11,504 bases of DNA from Ruminococcus sp. UBA1780 (GTDB taxonomy: Bacteria; Bacillota; Clostridia; Oscillospirales; Ruminococcaceae). The DNA lies in assembly GCA_002315235.1 (NCBI GenBank), contig DCGK01000132.1, positions 6,332-17,835 on the forward strand, given 5' to 3'. Shown here one piece after another: positions 6,185-11,504 of this stretch (position 1 is the first letter of the stretch; each line of letters begins with the position of its first letter). A program made the translations under genes and the position numbers. Under the pieces are notes generated by a model. It was not told the DNA's origin. It worked only from the letters and a program-made list of their open reading frames with translations, and did not search any database.

Positions 6185-8131
6185 ATGAACACATCAGACA
6201 CAAAATCTTCTGCGTTCATAACCCGTTTCAGAGCAAAGCTTGATAAAGATAAAAAATACTTTGCTCCCCTGATGCTTATGCAGATGCTGGGAATGCCTCT
6301 GATGGCACTTGTATCTGCATGGTACGGAAGCAGTATTATGAACACCTATAATACTGCTCCTGAAGAACTCCGGATGCAGACAGAAACCCCGGATGCAGTT
6401 TTTATGGCTGTATCAGTTATTTCGGGAGCCGCAGCCGCTGCAGCCATCCTGACCTGTATTTTACTGGCGCTGTCAAACTTCAGATATCTTTACAGAAAAA
6501 CAGAATCTGACATGAACATGGCACTTCCGGTAAACAGAACACAGATGTTTATGGCCGACTTTTTCTCAGGTCTCATAACCTGCCTGATACCGCTTGTCAT
6601 CGCTGCGGCTCTTACATCAGCCATTGTCTGGTTCTCACCGGATCACTGCTTCAGGATTCCTTCAATGCTTTCAGAAATGCTCGGACTGGAGGATGATCCG
6701 GTTTTAACGGATTTGGGTTATACATTAAGTCATGAGGCTGCCTCAGGAATTCTGTATCGTCTTATCCCTTCGGTAACAATGATTTATACATTCACGGTTC
6801 TTGTATCTGTTATGTGCGGAACACTTTTTGAAACAGTAATCTATCTTGCCGGTTCAAACATCGCAGCCACAGCATTTCTGGTATCACTTGAAGACCTGAT
6901 TATGACGTCAGTACCGAACTTCAGTTATCGTTCATTCGACAATATCACATATGAAGCAGAACGAATCGTCCCTGCCGGAACACTGCTTCATGTTCTTCCC
7001 GGACACGAATACGGTGAAGCAAACTGGTTTGTGTCCGTTATACTGTTCACTGTATTATACTTCATTCCTGCATGGAAGCTGTTCCTGGCAAGAAAAGCTG
7101 AAAGAACATCCGAACCGTTTGCTTACAGTGCATTTTTCTACATTGTATCCGCACTGATTACCGGAACAGTTTCAAATGCAATGATGCTCTCATTTTTCCT
7201 CGACTGTTTCCTCACTCCGCCGGCTTTCCTTGCAGTAATATTCACAGCTGCAGTTATTTTCGCTGTAATGCTTCTGATCAGATTCCGCGGAATACATATA
7301 AAACATCCGGCCAGGCAGCTTGTATTTTTCATTTCGTCAGCAGCATTGTCAGCAGTGGTTTTCTATTCAGTTACAGAAACCGATTCATTCGGACTCACGT
7401 ACTATATTCCTGATGCCGGAAAAATAGCCTGCGCTGAAATACATCTCCCGGAAATTCATAAGTCTGACTACGGTTCACCGGAAGAAACCGATTCATATAC
7501 AAGTCCGGACGCAGTCAGAGAGATTATCAGGCTTAACGAAGAACTGAATACCGATCTGAAAAACTGCCTGGGTAAAAACTATAACAGAAACCCGGAATAC
7601 TGCCAGCCGTCATTTAACAGGAATTTTTATAACAGTAAATATAGTATTTACGAAGATACTGAAACAGACATAAGAATAGTATACCATCTGAAAAACGGTA
7701 AAATCAGTGACAGACTGTACACTCCTGTAAACACCGACTATACTGCTTGTCCGCTCTACAGAACAAGCGGCAAAGAAAAAATTCATCTGAACAGCGATCC
7801 GGAACTTCTGTTCCGTGCCATGCTTCAGCACGAAGGCATATTCTGCGGAACAACAGATTATCTCTATGAACTGAACGGCGGAATCCGCCGCATGGTCAGT
7901 GTTTCAAGCGGGCGCTTCTACCCTGAACAGTACAGAGTAACCGGATTTGACGAAAACATCCTCAGGGAAATCTGCACATATCTTTATGACGAATACACAT
8001 CAGAACAGGACTGCATCGTATTTTCCACCTTAGGCAAAAAGCAATATTTTCTGACCTCAGAGCATGCTGACCTCTACGAAAAATTTCTGGCCAGCGGAAC
8101 AGCAGAAGAACTGGAATGGTCCCGTAAATAA
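6185..8131 (+). CDS. Large ABC-2-like transporter permease with C-terminal soluble domain (first of two paralogues)
   Basis: Integral membrane subunit of an ABC transporter, presumably working with the ATPase at 8785-9678. Of its 648 residues the first 400 carry about eight or nine hydrophobic segments (roughly 26-47, 72-96, 127-150, two within 196-233, 282-298, 313-336, 346-365, 377-396). Between the second and third is a cytoplasmic-type motif YLYRKTESDMNMALPVNR (101-118). Residues from about 400 on are polar and lack membrane segments, forming a roughly 250-residue domain that probably lies outside the cell; it contains DIRIVYHLKNGKISDRLY (495-512). Both motifs recur in the second permease, so the two are paralogues. 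This layout resembles uncharacterised permeases of clostridial YtrA-type operons; the substrate is unknown. The ATG has AGGAGG upstream. Being first gene after the operator, it is transcribed ahead of its regulator. Confidence 0.85.
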   Translation: MNTSDTKSSAFITRFRAKLDKDKKYFAPLMLMQMLGMPLMALVSAWYGSSIMNTYNTAPEELRMQTETPDAVFMAVSVISGAAAAAAILTCILLALSNFRYLYRKTESDMNMALPVNRTQMFMADFFSGLITCLIPLVIAAALTSAIVWFSPDHCFRIPSMLSEMLGLEDDPVLTDLGYTLSHEAASGILYRLIPSVTMIYTFTVLVSVMCGTLFETVIYLAGSNIAATAFLVSLEDLIMTSVPNFSYRSFDNITYEAERIVPAGTLLHVLPGHEYGEANWFVSVILFTVLYFIPAWKLFLARKAERTSEPFAYSAFFYIVSALITGTVSNAMMLSFFLDCFLTPPAFLAVIFTAAVIFAVMLLIRFRGIHIKHPARQLVFFISSAALSAVVFYSVTETDSFGLTYYIPDAGKIACAEIHLPEIHKSDYGSPEETDSYTSPDAVREIIRLNEELNTDLKNCLGKNYNRNPEYCQPSFNRNFYNSKYSIYEDTETDIRIVYHLKNGKISDRLYTPVNTDYTACPLYRTSGKEKIHLNSDPELLFRAMLQHEGIFCGTTDYLYELNGGIRRMVSVSSGRFYPEQYRVTGFDENILREICTYLYDEYTSEQDCIVFSTLGKKQYFLTSEHADLYEKFLASGTAEELEWSRK

Positions 8132-8135
8132 TACT

Positions 8136-8168
8136 ATTGTAAACGCATTAAACAACGCGGTTTACAAT
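8136..8168 (+). other. Stem-loop just after the first permease
   Basis: ATTGTAAAC (8136-8144) and GTTTACAAT (8160-8168) are perfect complements. A further GC/GC pair inside (8145-8146 with 8157-8158, one G bulged) leaves a 10-base loop. It begins 5 bases after the permease stop and is not followed by T residues, so it is not an ordinary terminator. It could protect the 3' end of the permease message, act as a processing site, or be a protein-binding palindrome. Confidence 0.6.
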
Positions 8169-8170
8169 TA

Positions 8171-8297
8171 GCCGATTTGCACGGAGATGACGCAGGCGGT
8201 CTTTCATAACTCACAAAGTGAGTAATGAAAACGACCTCTGCAAGGCCTGCTAAAGAAGGCAAGCCGCAGGCTACTGCTGTCACCGGATGTGCAAGGC
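8171..8297 (+). ncRNA. Candidate structured RNA or small palindromic mobile element
   Basis: A 127-base non-coding segment whose ends pair. GCC/GGC (8171-8173, 8295-8297), TTGCAC/GTGCAA (8177-8182, 8289-8294), GG/CC (8183-8184, 8283-8284), TGAC/GTCA (8188-8191, 8279-8282) and GCAG/CTGC (8192-8195, 8274-8277) build an interrupted closing stem. Inside is a long hairpin: GGTC/GACC (8198-8201, 8233-8236), TTTCAT/ATGAAA (8202-8207, 8225-8230), ACTCAC/GTGAGT (8209-8214, 8218-8223) with an AAA loop. A second hairpin is GCCTGC/GCAGGC (8245-8250, 8266-8271). I do not recognise a known riboswitch or RNA family. It lies inside the operon between the permease and the regulator. Either a cis-acting RNA or a short inserted repeat (MITE- or REP-like) would fit; copy number in the genome would decide. 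Confidence 0.45.
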
Positions 8298-8329
8298 AAT
8301 AATATTAAAAGAACAGGAGATGATGACCT

Positions 8330-8698
8330 ATCATAAACATAGATTTACAGAGCGGAGTACCTATATATGAACAGCTTTATAAAAAGATATCAGAGCTTAT
8401 CATCAGGGGTGTTCTGAAAGAAAACGACCAGCTTCCGGGCGTCCGCACTCTTGCAAAGGACCTGGGAGTAAATCCTAACACGGTTTCAAAGGCTTATCAG
8501 GAGCTTGAACGAAACAAAATCATATACTCGGTTTCAGGCCGCGGCAGCTTTATTTCTGCAGTGGAAAAATCAGCTCTCAAGGAAAGTGCCCTTGAGGAAT
8601 TTGACCAGGCGGTAAACGAAGCTATAAAAGCAGGGCTTACAGCTTACGAACTAAAAAACAGAATAGACGAGGTAACAGCAGATGGAAAACATAAGTAA
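8330..8698 (+). CDS. YtrA-type GntR-family regulator, without a canonical start codon
   Basis: Predicted transcriptional repressor of this operon. The open frame (122 codons counted from ATC at 8330) begins IINIDLQSGVPIYEQ and encodes a GntR winged helix-turn-helix (residues about 10-75: QLPGVRTLAKDLGVNPNTVS, then AYQELE and wing SGRGSFI), followed by two short helices (about 77-115) typical of the small YtrA dimerisation tail. Length and motifs match a complete YtrA protein. Oddity: upstream in frame is TGA (8324-8326), and no ATG, GTG or TTG occurs before a GTG behind the DNA-binding domain. AGGAG (8315-8319) is followed by ATGATG (8320-8325) in another frame, which ends at TGA 8368-8370. 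Dropping one base near 8329 would give ATGACCATCATAAAC and read straight into the regulator. So this is a frameshifted pseudogene, a sequence error, a frameshift-expressed gene, or a gene starting at ATC or ATA. Family assignment is firm; the start is not. Confidence 0.85.
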   Translation: MINIDLQSGVPIYEQLYKKISELIIRGVLKENDQLPGVRTLAKDLGVNPNTVSKAYQELERNKIIYSVSGRGSFISAVEKSALKESALEEFDQAVNEAIKAGLTAYELKNRIDEVTADGKHK

Positions 8699-8776
8699 GG
8701 ATTTTGAAAATGCGGTTACCGAAGCGCTGAAAATGGGCTTCACAGCCGAAGAACTAAAGAAAAGAATAGACGAGGT
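8600..8776 (+). repeat. Diverged tandem duplication of the regulator's C-terminal coding segment
   Basis: Bases 8600-8673 (end of the GntR gene) and 8703-8776 (in the next small ORF) align without gaps at a 103-base period, with 55 of 74 bases identical. The last 14 bases, AGAATAGACGAGGT, are the same in both. At protein level 17 of 25 residues match, running from F to RIDEV. In each copy the codons for DEV contain GAGGT, which serves as Shine-Dalgarno for the following gene. Confidence 0.8.
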
Positions 8777-8819
8777 GGAAAAGCATGATAAAAATATCTG
8801 GACTGACAAAAACAATTAA
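8682..8819 (+). CDS. Small protein resembling the free-standing dimerisation tail of the GntR regulator
   Basis: A 45-residue ORF starting with ATG 8 bases after GAGGT (8669-8673). It overlaps the last 17 bases of the regulator frame and ends 35 bases inside the ATPase gene, so it is tightly coupled to both. Residues 8-32 (FENAVTEALKMGFTAEELKK and RIDEV) match the regulator's own C-terminal helices at 17 of 25 positions; there is no DNA-binding domain. I infer that it is either a small partner that forms mixed dimers with the regulator, or a remnant of duplication kept because it encodes the ATPase ribosome binding site. Similarity concentrated in conservative protein positions, with synonymous or conservative changes, hints at selection on the protein. 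No known family name is claimed. Confidence 0.6.
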   Translation: MENISKDFENAVTEALKMGFTAEELKKRIDEVEKHDKNIWTDKNN

Positions 8820-9678
8820 CGAAAACACAATCCTTTCTGACATTAACCTTGAAATTAAAAAAGGCTCGGTTTTCGGTCTTCTCGGTGTAAACGGTGCCGG
8901 CAAATCCACTCTTCTCAGACTCATGTGCGGAATATACAGACCTGACAGCGGAGAAATTACATACGGAGGAAAGCCTGTATATGAAAACCCTGAAATAAAG
9001 GAAAAAATATTTTTTATAAACGACGAAACAGTTCAGTTTTCCGGAATGACTCTTAACGAACTGAAAAACTTCTACAAAGCTTACTATCCGAATTTCAGTG
9101 AAGAACTTTTTGAAACTCTCAGAAAAGAGATTAATCTTCCGTCTGACAAAAAACTTTCTTCATTTTCAAAGGGTATGAAGCGCCAGTCAGTTGTAATCAC
9201 AGGAATTGCATGCCAGACTGAATACCTTCTTATGGATGAAGCATTTGACGGACTTGACCCGGCAATGAGAGTCATAGTTAAAAACATGATATTTGACGCG
9301 GTTATGGACCGCGAACTGACTGTTGTTATTTCTTCTCACAACCTCAGGGAGCTAAGCGAGATATGTGACAGCGCAGCAATGTTAAATAACAATACCGTGG
9401 CATTTTACAGAGATACAGATTCAGATATAAGCATCTGCAAGATAAACACAGCATTCAGTGAAGAATACACCGAATCCGACTTTGCCGGACTTGACGTTGT
9501 AAAATTCGAACGCAGCCAGAGCCTGTATACAATGCTTATCAAAAACAGCAGAGAGGAAATCCAGAAAGCTCTTGAATCGAAAAATCCGGCATTTCTCGAT
9601 ATCGTTCCTCTGACTCTTGAGGAAATTTTTATTTACGAAATGGAGGCGAACGGCTATAATGAAGAAGGAACTGATTAA
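8785..9678 (+). CDS. ABC transporter ATP-binding protein, YtrB-like
   Basis: Nucleotide-binding subunit that powers the two large permeases; cytoplasmic, membrane-associated. The 297 residues show Walker A GVNGAGKST (34-42), a degenerate signature SKGMKRQ (128-134) in place of LSGGQ, Walker B YLLMDE (147-152), D-loop GLDP (156-159) and switch His185 (SSH). At the Q-loop position the sequence reads FFINDETVQF (76-85), without the usual glutamine after the beta strand, a departure common in YtrB/ABC-2 exporter ATPases. Residues about 215-297 form the extra C-terminal region usual in this group. The start ATG lies 9 bases after GAGG (8772-8775), inside the preceding small ORF. The last 20 bases overlap the second permease gene, pointing to translational coupling and fixed stoichiometry. 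In Bacillus the ytr operon responds to cell-wall-active antibiotics; a similar role here is only inferred. Confidence 0.95.
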   Translation: MIKISGLTKTINENTILSDINLEIKKGSVFGLLGVNGAGKSTLLRLMCGIYRPDSGEITYGGKPVYENPEIKEKIFFINDETVQFSGMTLNELKNFYKAYYPNFSEELFETLRKEINLPSDKKLSSFSKGMKRQSVVITGIACQTEYLLMDEAFDGLDPAMRVIVKNMIFDAVMDRELTVVISSHNLRELSEICDSAAMLNNNTVAFYRDTDSDISICKINTAFSEEYTESDFAGLDVVKFERSQSLYTMLIKNSREEIQKALESKNPAFLDIVPLTLEEIFIYEMEANGYNEEGTD

Positions 9679-11473
9679 AATAAAAGCTTCGGATTCTCCG
9701 TTTTCAAAACGCCTTAAAGGAAGGTTAAAATCAGAAAAAAATCTTTTTCTTTCCCTTTTGATCATCAATCTGATCGGGATGCCGGTACTGTCCGTAAGCT
9801 GGCAGTTCGAAAACTGGCTCATTTTAAACGGCAAGTGGTATATGAATACCGGAATTTCCAGTCTGGCTGTTCGGTTCGGCCTGCTGCTCACTGCGGCAGG
9901 TCTGCTGGCCGGTCTGCTATGTGCACTGAAAATGTTTTCCCACCTTCACAGACAGGACAGGGCAGATATGATATTTGCTCTGCCGGCAGACAGAAAAACA
10001 GGATTTTTCGCTGACTATCTGGCAGGACTTGCACTGTACATAATCCCGGCTCTTCCGGGAATAGTACTTACGATTATTACGCTGGCTGTCGGACAGACAA
10101 AATACAGATCCGGCGGAGACTTATTTGAATGCTGCAGCCGTCTGAACACTATTTACCAGGCAGACATATTTACGACAACTGCAGAAATGACTGCCGCGCT
10201 TCTTCTGGCAATGATAATGTTCTATACAGTTTCAGTTATGTGTACAGTAAAGAGTTCATCAGCAATCGGAACGATTATCTCAGCAGCCGCATATAACACT
10301 GCGGTTCCTGCTGCAATGACAATGGCGATGGTGTTTTCAGGAAACCCATTTATAACAAGCTCAATAGTATTCCGCTTTACTGTATACGGATCACCTGCAG
10401 GTGTACTTCTGTCAGCAATACCGCATACAGGTCTTCTTCATCCGGTGCTTTCCACCGCCGTTAACATCGCTGTGACAGCCCTGCTGTTTGCTTCAGCATA
10501 CAGGTCATATATGAAATCTCTTCCGGAAAACATTTCAAATCCAAAATCAGAACCGCTTATATACTGTATTGTAATATATTCCGCCACATTATTTATTTCC
10601 GGCTCTATGGGAAGTATTACTGGCATACCATCGTATTTCTACATTGCGGCATCACTGGTGCTTCTCATATGTGCAGAAATAATCAGAAAAAAACGAGTTT
10701 CAGGATGCAGCTTCAGCTCTGTATGGCCGGCTTCAGTTTTTGCTGCAGCAGTAATTTCTGTACTTCTTCTTCCGGACGCAGGCAGAATAACAGGTGAATT
10801 CGGAGAAAAAAACCTTATCCCTGATATCAGCAGTGTTAAGGCAGTAAATGTAGGATTTGACGGTGGATTCAGCGGAGCAATGTTCCAGTACGAATTTACC
10901 GAACCTGAATCCATCGAAAAGGCAGAGGAAATTCACAGAACCGCTCTCGGCAGTCAACCGCCTGACGAATCCGAAGCTTACTATGATTCATACGGCAACC
11001 TGGTTTATAAAACTTTCAGAATAAATTATCTTCTGAAAAACAACCGAATCATCGAGAGAATGTACTGCATTTCAGAAGAAAACCGTGAAGACATCTGCAG
11101 AATTCTTGCTTCACAGCCATTAAGAGAAAACCTGCTCAGCAATATCAGAAATGATATATACAAATCGAACGGAGTTGCCGTATATCTGGAAACAGTGGAC
11201 AACGATATGAAAACAAAAGACAAACGATTCTATGTAAACTTAAACGAACAGCTCAGAAACGAACTGTTTTCAGCTGTTTCAAATGATATTTACGGATTAA
11301 CCGATGAGGATTTCATTGATTATACAAACAGTAACTGGTTCGACATGCAGAACGGAGCCTACAGAATATATCTGGAAAGCAGAAACCAGGCAATCGAAAC
11401 ATACAAACTTCTTCCTGAAACTGAAGAGTTTATAAGAAACAACATTGCTTTACCTGATTATGAAACCAGATAA
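9659..11473 (+). CDS. Large ABC-2-like transporter permease with C-terminal soluble domain (second paralogue)
   Basis: Second membrane subunit of the transporter, 604 residues from the chosen ATG. An upstream in-frame ATG at 9617 would add 14 residues deeper inside the ATPase gene; 9659 is preferred because GGAGG (9642-9646) lies 12 bases before it and MKKELIK matches the basic N-terminus of such proteins. About eight hydrophobic segments lie within 1-372 (for example 28-47, 68-90, 117-143, 174-195, 203-226, 262-280, 299-318, 325-341, 354-372). HLHRQDRADMIFALPADR (96-113) is the counterpart of the motif in the first permease. The polar C-terminal half (about 373-604) contains TFRINYLLKNNRIIERMY (452-469), again matching the other permease. 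The two therefore probably form a heterodimer with large external domains. Its gene overlaps the ATPase by 20 bases and ends the visible operon; no terminator is seen in the 31 bases that follow. Confidence 0.86.
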   Translation: MKKELIKIKASDSPFSKRLKGRLKSEKNLFLSLLIINLIGMPVLSVSWQFENWLILNGKWYMNTGISSLAVRFGLLLTAAGLLAGLLCALKMFSHLHRQDRADMIFALPADRKTGFFADYLAGLALYIIPALPGIVLTIITLAVGQTKYRSGGDLFECCSRLNTIYQADIFTTTAEMTAALLLAMIMFYTVSVMCTVKSSSAIGTIISAAAYNTAVPAAMTMAMVFSGNPFITSSIVFRFTVYGSPAGVLLSAIPHTGLLHPVLSTAVNIAVTALLFASAYRSYMKSLPENISNPKSEPLIYCIVIYSATLFISGSMGSITGIPSYFYIAASLVLLICAEIIRKKRVSGCSFSSVWPASVFAAAVISVLLLPDAGRITGEFGEKNLIPDISSVKAVNVGFDGGFSGAMFQYEFTEPESIEKAEEIHRTALGSQPPDESEAYYDSYGNLVYKTFRINYLLKNNRIIERMYCISEENREDICRILASQPLRENLLSNIRNDIYKSNGVAVYLETVDNDMKTKDKRFYVNLNEQLRNELFSAVSNDIYGLTDEDFIDYTNSNWFDMQNGAYRIYLESRNQAIETYKLLPETEEFIRNNIALPDYETR

Positions 11474-11504
11474 CATAATAATTTAAGGAAACACTGATTA
11501 AGTC

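Noticed and set aside
5998..6345. 115-codon minus-strand ORF across the operon promoter and permease start
   Set aside because: It runs antisense through the promoter, operator and a firmly supported gene, with no family resemblance.
8138..8151. Catabolite-repression (cre) site TGTAAACGCATTAA
   Set aside because: The first half fits but the second lacks the final CA, and it lies inside a perfect RNA stem behind a gene rather than at a promoter.
8187..8225. Twelve-codon leader peptide ATGACGCAGGCG... within the structured element
   Set aside because: GGAG directly abuts the ATG, leaving no spacing, and the codons coincide with stems; a leader-peptide attenuator is not supported.
8277..8305. 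Possible internal promoter CTGTCA-17-TAATAT before the regulator
   Set aside because: Each box matches only four of six bases and both lie within or beside the paired element; too weak to annotate.
9421..9891. 156-codon minus-strand ORF at the ATPase/permease junction
   Set aside because: It lies opposite two well-supported coding regions and shows no recognisable domain.
11474..11504. Possible start of a further element (TTTAAGGAAACACTGATTAA) after the last permease
   Set aside because: Only 31 bases are visible, with no hairpin or frame that could be judged.

Overview
The window looks like a chromosomal segment of a fibre-degrading, Gram-positive gut or rumen Firmicute, most probably a Ruminococcus (R. 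flavefaciens/albus group). Two of its secreted proteins carry type I dockerin modules, one of them fused to a GH10 xylanase, which is the signature of a cellulosome producer. Promoters are SigA-like, ribosome binding sites are AGGAGG-like, and the ABC operon is of the YtrA type found in Firmicutes. The genus is an inference from gene content.

Layout. Positions 1-1124 (+) hold the chaperone gene dnaJ, lacking only about its first 20 codons, followed by a strong intrinsic terminator and further hairpins. Positions 1266-3506 (-) encode a secreted protein with an N-terminal dockerin, a chitobiase/Fn3-like domain, a CotH kinase-like domain and a C-terminal repeat domain. Positions 3691-5706 (-) encode a secreted CBM22-like/GH10 xylanase with a C-terminal dockerin. 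Each secreted gene has its own clear promoter, and a terminator lies between them, so they look like neighbouring but separately transcribed cellulosome genes.

Positions 5707-6184 form a divergent intergenic region. It holds the xylanase promoter with a direct repeat upstream on one side, and on the other a near-consensus promoter overlapped by a nested array of GTGTACT/AGTACAC palindromes. That promoter drives a (+) operon, 6185-11473: a large ABC permease, a 200-nt non-coding stretch rich in secondary structure, a YtrA-type GntR regulator, a 45-residue ORF, an ABC ATPase and a second large permease paralogous to the first. The ATPase and two permeases probably form one export or cell-envelope-stress complex, and the regulator probably represses its own operon at the palindromes.

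The most unusual part is 8130-8820. The regulator reading frame has no ATG, GTG or TTG at its expected start, and a well-placed ATG lies one base out of frame. The small ORF after it is a diverged tandem copy of the regulator's C-terminal helices, and each copy encodes the ribosome binding site of the next gene. Just upstream is a 127-nt element with complementary ends that can fold into a multi-stem structure.
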